Assembly (NCBI RefSeq): GCF_946480385.1
Contig: NZ_CAMLJP010000016.1
Coordinates: forward strand, 1-64,000
DNA from: an uncultured Azospirillum sp.
GTDB lineage: Bacteria > Pseudomonadota > Alphaproteobacteria > Azospirillales > Azospirillaceae
DNA: 64,000 nt
Direction: 5' to 3'
The notes below the pieces were generated by a model. It was not told where the DNA came from. It ran no database searches and saw only the letters and a list, made by a program, of their open reading frames with translations. The translations under genes and the position numbers were made by a program. Shown here in pieces: positions 43,778-53,282 of this stretch (position 1 is the stretch's first letter; every line of letters begins with the position of its first letter).

Positions 43778-46700
43778 TCACTCCGCCGGATGGACCGTGA
43801 TCCGCCCGGTGGTCTGGCGGGCGAAGAAGCGCGGCTTGTACATGTCCTCCACCGTGGCGCCCGGCAGTTCATAGGTGCCGGGGGTGATGGCGCGGACGAT
43901 GAAGGCCAGCTTGAAGGTCTGCTGGTCCTCCGTCAGGTCCACCGCGGCGACATAGCGGTCGTCACGCGCCTCGGTCGTGCGGGTGTAGCTGAGGTCGCCC
44001 AGCCACTGCATCTCCTCCGGCGTGCCGCCGCCCAGCTTGGCGTTCTCGATCTCCCAGCCGGCGGGCAGCGCGTGGGTGACCATACCCTGGTGGAACAGCT
44101 TGGTGTTGGCCTCGCCCTCCAGCACAACGACGAAGACGTCGTTCTGCTTGATGGTGTCGAGGTTCAGCGGCTCGCCCCTGCGGGTGAAGAAGTAGCGCTT
44201 GATGCGCAGCCCCTCGCGCGCCGCCGGCTGTGGCGCCACCGGCACGCCGGACAGCGACACCGCCTGCCACACCGCCGCCTTGCCGGCGTTGGCGACCGGG
44301 ATGCCGGCCTTCAGCTGGGCCAGCGTCGGGGTCAGATCGACCCGCGCGCCGTCCTTCTTCGCACCGCCCAGCGTCACCTCGACCTTCGCCGGCGCGCCGC
44401 GCAGCAGGGCGTCGGCGGCCAGGACCGACCACGCCTTCTCCTGCGTGTTGGTGCGGCCGGCGGCGGTGGCGGAAGCCGGAAGCCGGTCGATCAGCGCCGG
44501 GATGCGGTTGCCGGCCATGTCGACCTCGGTCATCAGCGCCACCAGCGCCGCGGCGTCGCGGACGGTGGAGCCGTAATCGACATGCCACTCCTCGCGCGCC
44601 AGATGGGCGACGGCGCTGTCGAAGGCGCTGGCCGCCCGCTCCTTGTCGCCCATGCGGGCGAGCGCCGCGCCTAGCTGCCCCTTGGCGAGCGGCGTCGGCA
44701 GCTTCTCCAGCGCGGTGTCGTGCAGGTAGCGCGCCGGCCCCGGCAGCGACACGCCGGCCAGCGCCAGCGTGTGCAGGGCATAGGCGCGCACCGCCAGTTC
44801 CTCCGGCTCGTTCGCGCTGGCGATGGCGCGCTGGCGCAGCCAGGTCAGCGCATCGGTCAGCGGCTTGTCCGGTACCGCCTCCCCCTTCTGCTTGGCGCGG
44901 ACCAGGAACTCGGTGGCGTAGGCGCTCAGCCAGCCGTCGGCCTCGTCATGGGCGCCCCACAGGCCGAAGGCGCCGTCGAAGCGCTGCTTGTCGAGCGTGC
45001 GGGAGATCGCCTGCTGGACGCGCGCCTCCAGGCCGTCGTCCGGCTTGCGGTCCTTGCCCAGCGCCAGTTCGACGTCGCGCACCACCAGCAGCGGCAGGGC
45101 GCGGCTGACCGTCTGCTCCAGGCAGCCGAACGGATAGCGGTCGAGCGCCCGCAGGATGCCGCCGACATCGAAGGGCGGCGCGGTGGTGAAGCTGGCCGAC
45201 CAGCTGGTGGTCCCCGGCAGATAGGTCGCAAGCTCCGCCCCGTCGAAGCGGACGCTCTCGCCCGGCGCGATCTGGCGGGTCAGGAACTGGGTCTCGACCG
45301 AGCGGGCCGGGCGGACGGTGATGCCGTAGTCGTGGTTCAGCGCCAGGTTTTCCGGCCCCTTCACCGCCACGGCGACATGGCCGATGCCGGCGGCGACGCC
45401 CTTCAGCGGCACGACCAGCGTCTTGCGCTCGCCCTTCGCCAGCGGGACGGAGAGAGTGCTGCCCTCCACTGACACCGCGTCCTGCGCGGTCACCGCCACC
45501 TCGTAGGTGCCGGCCGCCGCCTCCACATTGTGCAGCGACAGGGTCACGCGGCTGTCGTCACCGGGGGCGAGGAAGCGCGGCAGGATGGCGTCGGCCACCA
45601 GCGGATCGCGCACCGTCACCGGCCCGGCGGCCGAGCCGACCCGGCCGCGGCTGTAGGCAACCGCCATCAGCCGAAGCTCACCGTTGAAGTCGGGCACGTC
45701 GAAGCCGATGCGGGCGGTGCCGTCGGCACCGAGCTTCACCGGCCCGTGGAACAGCGAGACCACGGTGAAGGGCACCACAGGCAGACCGGCGCCGCTGGAA
45801 TCGCCGCCCTGGCGCATGGCGCCATAGGGGCCGTCGAGCGGGTCGATCAGCCGGCCGTAATCGTCGCGGATGTCGAGGCCGAGCCGGCGCTTTCCGAAAT
45901 AATGCTTCTCCGGCTGCGGGCTGGCGAAGTCGGTCAGGCGCAGGATGCCCTCGTCCACCGCGGCCAGCGTGACATAGGTGTCCTCCATCGACCCGCCATC
46001 GGCGGCGGCGACCTTCACCCCGACCTCCAGCCGGCCGCGCGGACGCATCACCTGCGGCGCGTCGAGCGTGACGGTCATCGTACGCACCGACGGATCGACA
46101 CCGACCCAGGCGACGCCCATGGCGCGCACCGGCTGGCGTTCCCGCCCCTTGACCGGCGGACGGTAGGCGGTGGCGGTGACATAGGCGCCGGGACCCCAGG
46201 CGGCATCGACCGGGATTTCCACCGTCGCGCCCTCGGCCGGGATCGACAGGGTGCGGACGTCGAAGATGCGGTCGGTCGCCACCGTCACCAGCAGCTCGCC
46301 GGCGAAGGGCGGCGCGATGCGGATGCGGGCGGTCTCGCCCGGCTTGTAGGACTGCCTGTCGGTTGAGACCTCCAGCTTGTCGGGGATGTCGGCGCTGTCG
46401 TCGCCGCTCGCCCAGCCGGAATAGAAGCGGTAGGAGCTGGCGACGCCGACCGCCTTGTCCGTCACCTCCAGCCGGTAGCGGCCGAAGTCGCGCTTGCCGA
46501 GCGCCACCTGCGCCGGCTTGTCGGCGCCGACATCGACGGTGCCGGAGGCCAGCGGCACGTCGCGCACCGAGGCGTTGTAGCTGTAGCGGCCATCGCGGCG
46601 GTACCAGACGAAGGAAACCCGCTCCTCCACCAGTTCCCACTTGACGCCGGGCTTGGCGATGGCGCTGCCGTCCGGCGCCACGGCGACGAGGTCAAAGGCG

Positions 46701-48994
46701 GCATCGCCCCCCTCGCCGACGCGCCCGTCGGAGAAGCGCGGGCGCAGGCCCAGCGCATAGGTCTTGGGCCGCACCGGGACCGAGACGGACTTCTTGACCG
46801 GACGCCCGCCCGGCTCCGACAGGGTGACGCGGATGTCGGCGCGCAGCGGCTTGCTGGTGTCCGGCACCTCCGGCAGCGTCACGGCGATGTGCGAGACGCC
46901 CTGCTCGTCGGTGGTCGGGAACTCCAGCGGGTCGAGCCGCTCGGTCGGATTGTCCTGCACCCGGCCGAAGCGATAGTCCTTGAAGGCGGGATAGGGCATC
47001 GGGTCGGGCTTCAGCGCCACCTCGGCGGTGCCGTCCAGCCCGGCGGCCGGCGGGCCATAGAGGAAGCGGCCCTGCGCCGTCACCTCGAAGGGCTGGTTCG
47101 GCACCAGGATCGGCGCGCTGGCGGTCAGGTCGAGCGCCAGCTTGACCGGCACGAAATCCTCGACCTGGAACGACCCGCGGCCGATCGGCTCGCCCTTCGG
47201 GTCGCCATAGACCAGCACCTCCCAGCCGCCGAGCGGCGCGGTGCGGGTCAGGCTCAGCGGCAGGAAGAAGCCGCCGGCCCCCTGCCCCTTGAGGGCGCCG
47301 CTGTAATATTCGGTGCCGCTGGGGCGCAGGACCTTCACCGTCAGCGGGAAGTCGCTCACCGCCTCCGTCTTGTCGTCGCGCAGCAGGATCGACAGGTTGA
47401 CCGTCTCGCCCTGGCGGTAGACGCCGCGGTCGGCATAGACGAAGGCGTCCATCGGCCCCGGCGCCGGGCGCCCGCCGACCCCGCGGTCGCTGAGGTCGAA
47501 GGCGGCGCCGGTCAGGTCCTGCATGGCGAAGTCGGTGCCGAGATAGGCCATCACCATCTCGGGCGCGTTGCCGCCGGTCTTCAGCAGGCCGGGCGCGAAA
47601 CGGGCGCGGCCGAACTCGTCGGTCTTCACGCGCGCCAGCTCGCTGTTGTTGCGGGCGACCAGCGCGACCTCGACGCCCGGCAACGGCTTGGCAGTGCCGA
47701 AGGAGCGGGCGAAGACGGTCAGCCCGTCGGCGCCACGGAAGCTGGTCAGGCCGATGTCGGACAGCAGGACCCACTGGGTCGCCAGGGATTCCCAGCGGTC
47801 GCTCTCTTCCACGTCGTGCGGGCGGGCGGTGACGACATAGAGGCCGGCCTTGGGATCGTCGCCCACCGCCTGCCGGAAGGGGATCGCGGCGGTGGTGTCG
47901 CGGTTGCGCTCGCCCTTCACATCCAGCGTGCCGGTCCAGACCAACTCGCCATTGTCCTGGACCAGCCGGTCGGCGGTATAGCCGGTCAGCTCGCTGAACA
48001 GGCTGGCGTCATATTTGTTGGAGACCAGCGCCCGGTCTGCGATGCGGTAGACCGACACGTCCAGCTTGTCGGTGTTGACGCTGATCACCGGGATGCCGTC
48101 GGCGCCCTTGCGCGGCAGGATGTAGGCGGAACCGCGGAAGGCCGCCATCGACGGCCGGTCGGGCACGCGCACGCGCTGGGTCTCGTCGGCCTTCAGCACC
48201 ACGCCGTCCTCGCCGGGCAGACCCTGGCGCAGGGTGACGGTGTAGCCGTTGCCGTGGCTGACGCCGCGCAGGCACAGGCTGTTGTCACGCGCCTCGATGG
48301 CGGTCTTGGTCGCCGGCTCCACCCGGACATAATCGTCGAAGCGGACGCCCTGCTTGCCACTCAGCCGGTCGTTGAACTGGAAGCAGACGCGCGGGCTGCT
48401 GCCCTCCGCATTCACGGTGACGCCGGTCAGCGCCAGCCCGGCCTTGCGGCGCATGGCGACGAAGCGCTCCTCCAGCTTCGGCGCGCGGGCGTCGAGCGTC
48501 GCCGTGTCCAGCTTCGGCGCCAGCTCGCGAATCGCATTCAGCACCTTCACCGCCTCGTCCGGCTTGCCGAACGCCTCGTCCATCAGGGTGGCGATGCGCC
48601 AGAGGATGGCGACCCGCTCCTCGTCCTTCGGGTTGAACTGGCCGGCCATCACGGCGCTCTGCAGTGCGCGGTCCTTGTTGGGCGGGGATGCCGCCATCCA
48701 GGCGGCGCTCAGTTCCAGCCAGACCGACGGCGAGCCGCCGCCCTGGGTGATGGTCTTCTCATAGGCATGGATAGCGCCGGCCATGTCCTTGCGGTCGCGG
48801 GCGGCATGGGCCTGCTTCAGCAGGTCGGCGATCACCTGCGGCTTGGGCTGCGGCGGCGATTTCAGCAGCAGCCCGTTGGCATAGGCGGTGGCGTCCGACA
48901 GCGCCCCCGGCGGCGTGTAATCGGCGCGGACCGATCCGGCCGCAAAAACCATCACCACCAGAACCCAAAGCAGCGTCAGCAGCCGTGCCATCAT
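43778..48994 (-). CDS. Bacterial alpha-2-macroglobulin
   Basis: 1738 residues. A signal peptide (LTLLWVLVVMVFAAGSVRA) lacks the lipobox Cys found in E. coli YfhM, so it should be soluble periplasmic or inner-membrane tethered otherwise. The thioester motif FGCLEQ includes Cys1291-Leu-Glu-Gln1294, followed by the alpha-alpha toroid. MG domains precede it, and an N-terminal helical/TPR-like region (about 45-130) is present. It traps attacking proteases during envelope damage and is paired with PBP1C for repair. Confidence 0.95.
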   Translation of the reverse strand: MMARLLTLLWVLVVMVFAAGSVRADYTPPGALSDATAYANGLLLKSPPQPKPQVIADLLKQAHAARDRKDMAGAIHAYEKTITQGGGSPSVWLELSAAWMAASPPNKDRALQSAVMAGQFNPKDEERVAILWRIATLMDEAFGKPDEAVKVLNAIRELAPKLDTATLDARAPKLEERFVAMRRKAGLALTGVTVNAEGSSPRVCFQFNDRLSGKQGVRFDDYVRVEPATKTAIEARDNSLCLRGVSHGNGYTVTLRQGLPGEDGVVLKADETQRVRVPDRPSMAAFRGSAYILPRKGADGIPVISVNTDKLDVSVYRIADRALVSNKYDASLFSELTGYTADRLVQDNGELVWTGTLDVKGERNRDTTAAIPFRQAVGDDPKAGLYVVTARPHDVEESDRWESLATQWVLLSDIGLTSFRGADGLTVFARSFGTAKPLPGVEVALVARNNSELARVKTDEFGRARFAPGLLKTGGNAPEMVMAYLGTDFAMQDLTGAAFDLSDRGVGGRPAPGPMDAFVYADRGVYRQGETVNLSILLRDDKTEAVSDFPLTVKVLRPSGTEYYSGALKGQGAGGFFLPLSLTRTAPLGGWEVLVYGDPKGEPIGRGSFQVEDFVPVKLALDLTASAPILVPNQPFEVTAQGRFLYGPPAAGLDGTAEVALKPDPMPYPAFKDYRFGRVQDNPTERLDPLEFPTTDEQGVSHIAVTLPEVPDTSKPLRADIRVTLSEPGGRPVKKSVSVPVRPKTYALGLRPRFSDGRVGEGGDAAFDLVAVAPDGSAIAKPGVKWELVEERVSFVWYRRDGRYSYNASVRDVPLASGTVDVGADKPAQVALGKRDFGRYRLEVTDKAVGVASSYRFYSGWASGDDSADIPDKLEVSTDRQSYKPGETARIRIAPPFAGELLVTVATDRIFDVRTLSIPAEGATVEIPVDAAWGPGAYVTATAYRPPVKGRERQPVRAMGVAWVGVDPSVRTMTVTLDAPQVMRPRGRLEVGVKVAAADGGSMEDTYVTLAAVDEGILRLTDFASPQPEKHYFGKRRLGLDIRDDYGRLIDPLDGPYGAMRQGGDSSGAGLPVVPFTVVSLFHGPVKLGADGTARIGFDVPDFNGELRLMAVAYSRGRVGSAAGPVTVRDPLVADAILPRFLAPGDDSRVTLSLHNVEAAAGTYEVAVTAQDAVSVEGSTLSVPLAKGERKTLVVPLKGVAAGIGHVAVAVKGPENLALNHDYGITVRPARSVETQFLTRQIAPGESVRFDGAELATYLPGTTSWSASFTTAPPFDVGGILRALDRYPFGCLEQTVSRALPLLVVRDVELALGKDRKPDDGLEARVQQAISRTLDKQRFDGAFGLWGAHDEADGWLSAYATEFLVRAKQKGEAVPDKPLTDALTWLRQRAIASANEPEELAVRAYALHTLALAGVSLPGPARYLHDTALEKLPTPLAKGQLGAALARMGDKERAASAFDSAVAHLAREEWHVDYGSTVRDAAALVALMTEVDMAGNRIPALIDRLPASATAAGRTNTQEKAWSVLAADALLRGAPAKVEVTLGGAKKDGARVDLTPTLAQLKAGIPVANAGKAAVWQAVSLSGVPVAPQPAAREGLRIKRYFFTRRGEPLNLDTIKQNDVFVVVLEGEANTKLFHQGMVTHALPAGWEIENAKLGGGTPEEMQWLGDLSYTRTTEARDDRYVAAVDLTEDQQTFKLAFIVRAITPGTYELPGATVEDMYKPRFFARQTTGRITVHPAE

Positions 48995-49024
48995 GTCGCC
49001 TTACAAGCGGAAGCGGGAATGCCT

Positions 49025-49047
49025 CCGGTTATAGCGCCGATAACCGG
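49025..49047. promoter_or_regulatory. Perfect 8-bp-arm inverted repeat in divergent promoter
   Basis: CCGGTTAT-AGCGCCG-ATAACCGG, 31 nt before the macroglobulin start and in front of the divergent DUF2946-like gene. It could be a shared operator; both genes point away from it, so it is not a terminator. Confidence 0.5.
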
Positions 49048-49171
49048 GACATGGCGATATGGCGAACCGCCGATGCACCGTTCGGCTGTAGAGAGATCCC
49101 GTCGTACTTGTTCGCCCCTCGCGGATCGGGTAACGATCCGTTTCTAAGGCTTGCGAGGCGGTCGCAATCGG

Positions 49172-49582
49172 ATGCTGGCTTATTGCCGCACAGTGCAGGA
49201 ACGGTGGGGTCTGGCGCTTGCGCTCGCGCTGGCGCTCAGCCTTTTCCTGCGCGTTGTCGCCCCCTCTGCCGGTGCCGCCGACCGCGACGGCTATGTCGCG
49301 ATCTGCACCGGCAGCGAGATCGTCTATCTGCCGGTCGATCAGGACGGCATTCCGCTTGCCCCCGGCGGCGATACCGACAAGCAGCAGCTTTCCCCGCTGC
49401 ATCTGCCCTGCAGCTGGCTCGGCCAGTATATCGCGCTGCTGCCGGCCCTGCAGATGCCGCTCATTCCGGCTGGCATCCTGCAACTGCCGGAGTCGGCGAA
49501 GCCCGACGAGGTCCACCGGCCGAAGGAGCGGAAGCCCTTCCAGTCCCAGGCCCCGCCATCCGGTCGTCACCCGACGCACTGA
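49172..49582 (+). CDS. DUF2946-like exported protein
   Basis: 136 residues. A membrane/signal segment (WGLALALALALSLFLRVVAP) is followed by the C-T-G-S-E-I-V-Y-L-P and later LHLPCSWLGQYIALLP blocks. Two Cys residues are separated by about 40 residues, as in DUF2946 proteins often next to copper or TonB-PepSY genes. No biochemical role is known. ATG 49172 chosen; a TTG (49151) is possible. The PepSY gene follows 51 nt on, probably cotranscribed. Confidence 0.65.
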   Translation: MLAYCRTVQERWGLALALALALSLFLRVVAPSAGAADRDGYVAICTGSEIVYLPVDQDGIPLAPGGDTDKQQLSPLHLPCSWLGQYIALLPALQMPLIPAGILQLPESAKPDEVHRPKERKPFQSQAPPSGRHPTH

Positions 49583-49633
49583 GCCGCCCGCTTGACCGGG
49601 CGATCCGTATCGCGACGACCGACTGGATACTTC

Positions 49634-50989
49634 ATGACTGGAACTCTGCAAGGCGGAGCCATCGGCTCTGCCCTTTACCGTGCGCTTTGGCGCTGGCATT
49701 TCTTCGCCGGGCTGATCTGCGCGCCCATCGTCATCCTGCTCGCCGTGACCGGCGGCATCTATCTGTTCAAGGACGAGATCAACGACGGCCTGCACCGCGA
49801 CCTGCGCATTGTTGCGCCGCAGAGCACCGAACGGCTGGCGCCCTCCGTCCTGGTGGCGAAGGCGCTGGAGGCACATCCCGGCACACTCAAGGGCTACAGC
49901 CCGCCCGAAGCGGCCGACCGCGCCGCCGGGGTGCAGATCGCCGGCGCCGATGGCCTCAAGGACACCGTCTATGTCGATCCCTACAGCGGCCGGGTGCTGG
50001 GCAGCCTGTGGGACGCGGGTGCCGCCGGATCGCCGTTGATGTACGTGATCCGCAAGTTGCACAGCCTGAAATATGCGGGCTGGTTCGCCGAACGCATCGT
50101 CGAGGCGGTCGCCGGCTGGATGGTGCTGATGGTAGCCTCCGGCATTTATCTGTGGTGGCCGCGCGGCCAGAAGGGCGGAGTCGTCACCGTGCGCGGCAAG
50201 TCGGGGAAGCGCCTGTTCTGGCGCGACCTACATGCCGTGACCGGCATCTTCGTCAGCGTCTTCATCGTCTTCCTGGCGATGACCGGCCTGCCCTGGTCCG
50301 GCTATTGGGGCAAGCAGTTCTACGGCTTCGCCTATGCGGTCGGCCTGGGCATGCCCGACGGCTACTGGGATAAGTATCCGGTCTCCACAGTGCCGTTGAA
50401 GGACAGCATCGACCGCGCCCCCTGGATCATAGAGAACCAGCCGACCCCGCTCTCCACCACCGCAAGCGGGGTGCCGGCCAAGCTGGACGACGTGGTGAGA
50501 ACGGTCGAAGGGCTGGGAGTTGCACCGGGCTATGCCCTCGTCATTCCGGGCCAACCGGACGGCGTCTTCACCGCGTCGGTCTATCCCGACGACATCACCA
50601 AGGAGCGGGTCGTCCATCTCGACCAATATTCCGGCAAGGTGCTGTTCGACATGCAGCTGAAGGACCTGGGCCTGTTCGGCCGGCTGGCGGAATGGGGGGT
50701 CAGCATCCATATGGGCCAAGCCTTCGGGCTGGCCAATCAGCTGGTGCTGCTTGCCTCACTGGTAGCGATGGTCGGGCTGGTGGTGTCGGGGCTGGTGATG
50801 TGGTGGAAGCGCCGGCCCGCCGGCAGCCTGGGCGCGCCGCGTCTTACCGAGGGGGCCGGCGTGCCGAAGGGGCTGTTCGTCATCGCGGTCGCCGGCGGCC
50901 TGTTCTTCCCGATGGTCGGGATTTCGATGCTGGTCTTCGCCATCGTCGAGGCGGCAACCTACGGCGTCCGCACGCTCCGCACCGCCTGA
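49634..50989 (+). CDS. PepSY-associated TM protein
   Basis: 451 residues. Four TM helices: about 16-36 (FFAGLICAPIVILLAVTGGI), 160-180, 210-235 and 370-395, with a fifth hydrophobic stretch near the C-terminus. PepSY-like periplasmic lobes lie between, for example LDQYSGKVLFD. Members of this group (PiuB/PepSY_TM) sit with siderophore receptors and may reduce ferric siderophores or heme; here no TonB receptor is adjacent. ATG 49634 gives the family N-terminus, LYRALWRWHFFAGL. Confidence 0.85.
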   Translation: MTGTLQGGAIGSALYRALWRWHFFAGLICAPIVILLAVTGGIYLFKDEINDGLHRDLRIVAPQSTERLAPSVLVAKALEAHPGTLKGYSPPEAADRAAGVQIAGADGLKDTVYVDPYSGRVLGSLWDAGAAGSPLMYVIRKLHSLKYAGWFAERIVEAVAGWMVLMVASGIYLWWPRGQKGGVVTVRGKSGKRLFWRDLHAVTGIFVSVFIVFLAMTGLPWSGYWGKQFYGFAYAVGLGMPDGYWDKYPVSTVPLKDSIDRAPWIIENQPTPLSTTASGVPAKLDDVVRTVEGLGVAPGYALVIPGQPDGVFTASVYPDDITKERVVHLDQYSGKVLFDMQLKDLGLFGRLAEWGVSIHMGQAFGLANQLVLLASLVAMVGLVVSGLVMWWKRRPAGSLGAPRLTEGAGVPKGLFVIAVAGGLFFPMVGISMLVFAIVEAATYGVRTLRTA

Positions 50990-51001
50990 CCGCAAGCCGC
51001 G

Positions 51002-51907
51002 TCAGGGGGAAGCCGGCGGTTGTTCGGCTTCCAGCGCGCTGCGCACGAAGGCTCGCTCCGCCAGACTGCGGTGGCGGTCACGGTGGCGCAGCAGATGGAA
51101 GGGGCGGGACGGCAGGTCCAGCCCCTCCAGCGCGACGATGCGGCCGGTGGCCAGATCGTCGGCCAGGATCAGGTCCGACAGCACGCTCGCCCCCACCCCG
51201 GCCAGCAGGGCCGCCCGGATGATGCAGCCGCCGGGCAGGGTCATTGCGACGTCCAGCCCGCCCGGATCCAGCCCCACCCCGCGCACCGCCGCCTCGAACA
51301 GCGCGCGGGTGCCGGAGCCGGGTTCGCGCAGGATCCAGCGCCCAGCCGCCAGCTCGTCCCGCCCCACCCGGCCAAGCCCGGCCCAGGGATGGGAGCCGCC
51401 CACCACCAGACGCAGCCGGTCGCCTTCGACCGGTTCGCTGACCAGGGCCGAATCGCTCACCACGCCTTCGGCGATTCCCAACTCGGCCCGGCCGTCGCGC
51501 ACCGCCTCGGCCACCTGCTCGGTGTTGCCGACCGACAGGTCGACGCGGATGCCGGGATAGGCGGCGGCGAAGCGCAACAGCCGCGGCGGCAGCCAGTGGT
51601 TGCCCACCGTCTGGCTCGCCGCCAGCCGCAGCGCGCCGCGCGACAGGCCCGACAGCTCGGCCAGCATGGTCCCGGCCTCTTCCACCTTCGCCAGAATGGC
51701 GCGGGCCTGACCGTGGAGCAGCTGACCGGCGGCGGTCAGTTCCACCCGCCGGCCGATGCGGTCGAACAGGCGCAGGCCATGTTCCGCCTCCAGCGCGGCG
51801 ATGGCGGCGCTGACCGCCGGCTGCGACAGGTGCAGAACCTCGGCGGCGCGGGTGAAATGCAGCATCTCCGCCACCGTCGCGAAGATGCGCAGCTGTTCCA
51901 GAGTCAC
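51002..51907 (-). CDS. LysR-family transcriptional regulator
   Basis: 301 residues. The N-terminal winged helix-turn-helix (3-62) reads LEQLRIFATVAEMLHFTRAA, LSQPAVSAAIAALE and RIGRRVELTAAG. A LysR substrate-binding domain follows (LRLAASQTVGNHWLPPRLLR onward), most like the CysB/CbbR-type group. Start GTG 51907 overlaps the moeA stop by 4 nt (GTGA), so it is made from the moeA transcript. Its target and ligand are unknown; its neighbour hints at molybdenum or sulfur metabolism. Confidence 0.9.
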   Translation of the reverse strand: MTLEQLRIFATVAEMLHFTRAAEVLHLSQPAVSAAIAALEAEHGLRLFDRIGRRVELTAAGQLLHGQARAILAKVEEAGTMLAELSGLSRGALRLAASQTVGNHWLPPRLLRFAAAYPGIRVDLSVGNTEQVAEAVRDGRAELGIAEGVVSDSALVSEPVEGDRLRLVVGGSHPWAGLGRVGRDELAAGRWILREPGSGTRALFEAAVRGVGLDPGGLDVAMTLPGGCIIRAALLAGVGASVLSDLILADDLATGRIVALEGLDLPSRPFHLLRHRDRHRSLAERAFVRSALEAEQPPASP

Positions 51908-53142
51908 GCGAACAGACCGGTGAAGGGCAGGAAATCGACCAGATCGCCGGGATGGACCGCGGTGGCCTCCGCCGGCATGTCGACCAGACCGTCGGCCTCC
52001 ACCATCGAGGTCAGCACGCCGGAACTGTTGCTGGGGAACTTCACCGCGACCGGACGGCCGTCCGCGCCGCGCTCCAGCCGGGCGCGCAGGAACTCGCGGC
52101 GGCCGGGCTTCTTGGTGAAGGTGAAATCGGCGACCACCAGACTGCGCGGCGTGGCGATGCTGCTGGCCCCCGACAGGCGCAGCACCAGCGGACGGCCGAC
52201 CAGCAGGAAGGTCACCATCGCCGACACCGGATTGCCGGGCAGCCCCAGGAAGGGCGTATCGCCGACCCGGCCGAGCGCCAGCGGCTTGCCCGGCTTGATC
52301 GCCAGCGTCCACAGATCGATGGAGCCCAGCGCGTTCACCGCCGCCTTGACATGGTCCTCCTCGCCGACCGAAACGCCGCCGCTGGTGACGATCAGGTCGC
52401 CACTGCCTGCCGCCTCGGCCAGGGCGGCGCGGGTGGCGTCGGGCCGGTCGGGCAGGATGCCGAGGTCGCGCACCTCCACCCCCAGCGCGTCGAGCTGGGC
52501 GGCCAGCGTGTAGCGGTTGGCGTCATAGATGGCGTGGTCGGGCTTGGGCGTCCCCGGCTCCCGCAGCTCGTCGCCGGTGGAAAACAGCACCACGGTCAGC
52601 CGCTTGCGCACGGTCAGGCTGGAGCGGCCAACTGCGGCGGCGAGCCCGACCTCCTGCGCGCGCAGGCGCTGGCCGGGATGCAGCACCACCGCGCCGGCAC
52701 TCATGTCCTCCCCGGCCAGACGGACGTTGGAGCCACGCTTCAGCGAGGCCGGGACCAGCACGGTGTCGCCGTCGGTCCGGCAATCCTCCTGCATCGCCAC
52801 CCTGTCGACCCCGGCGGGGACCGGAGCGCCGGTGAAGATGCGCACCGCCTGCCCCGCCGCGACGGTCCCCTCGAACCGGGAGCCGGCCGGCACGCGTCCG
52901 ACGATGTCCAGCCGCCGGAATCCCTCCCCCGCCTCGGCGGCGAAGGCCCAGCCGTCCATGGCGGAGACGTCGGCCGGCGGCACATTGACCGGGGCCACCA
53001 CCTCCTCCGCCAGCACGCGGCCGAGCGCCTGGCGCAGCGGCACCTCCTCCGTCCCGGTCACGGCGCCATAGCCCTGCGCGACGCGCGCGACCGCCTCGTC
53101 CAGCGACAGGGGAATGGGGCCGTGTGCGGAGCAATCGTCCAT
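51904..53142 (-). CDS. moeA: Molybdopterin molybdenumtransferase MoeA
   Basis: 412 residues. The MoeA N-terminal domain has LRQALGRVLAEEVVAPVNVPPADVSAMDGWA-type sequence (about 33-68). The central MoCF domain has FSTGDEL, SGGVSVGEEDHV and FLGLPGNPVSA. It inserts molybdate into adenylated molybdopterin. ATG 53142, with AGGA 10 nt upstream. An FNR/FixK-like box lies upstream, so expression may rise in low oxygen, where molybdoenzymes such as nitrate reductase are used. Confidence 0.96.
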   Translation of the reverse strand: MDDCSAHGPIPLSLDEAVARVAQGYGAVTGTEEVPLRQALGRVLAEEVVAPVNVPPADVSAMDGWAFAAEAGEGFRRLDIVGRVPAGSRFEGTVAAGQAVRIFTGAPVPAGVDRVAMQEDCRTDGDTVLVPASLKRGSNVRLAGEDMSAGAVVLHPGQRLRAQEVGLAAAVGRSSLTVRKRLTVVLFSTGDELREPGTPKPDHAIYDANRYTLAAQLDALGVEVRDLGILPDRPDATRAALAEAAGSGDLIVTSGGVSVGEEDHVKAAVNALGSIDLWTLAIKPGKPLALGRVGDTPFLGLPGNPVSAMVTFLLVGRPLVLRLSGASSIATPRSLVVADFTFTKKPGRREFLRARLERGADGRPVAVKFPSNSSGVLTSMVEADGLVDMPAEATAVHPGDLVDFLPFTGLFA

Positions 53143-53235
53143 GGTCTCGGTGTCCTTGATAAGGTGAGCCGGCCGGGCACCGGCAGAATTGCGGTCAGAC
53201 TCCGCCCTTCCTATCGCCAACTGCAGCCCGCGACT

Positions 53236-53249
53236 TTGATCGACGTCAA
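53236..53249. promoter_or_regulatory. FNR/FixK-type box upstream of moeA
   Basis: TTGAT-CGAC-GTCAA. Matches TTGAT-N4-ATCAA at all but one base and fits the relaxed RTCAA half. Centred about 100 nt before the moeA ATG. Confidence 0.6.
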
Positions 53250-53282
53250 GGCTGTGTTTGGGCATGGCGGCAATTCGGCCGT

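Noticed and set aside
42104..44674. 856-codon plus-strand frame across pbpC and the macroglobulin end
   Set aside because: Runs antisense over two well-identified genes; no motif of its own.
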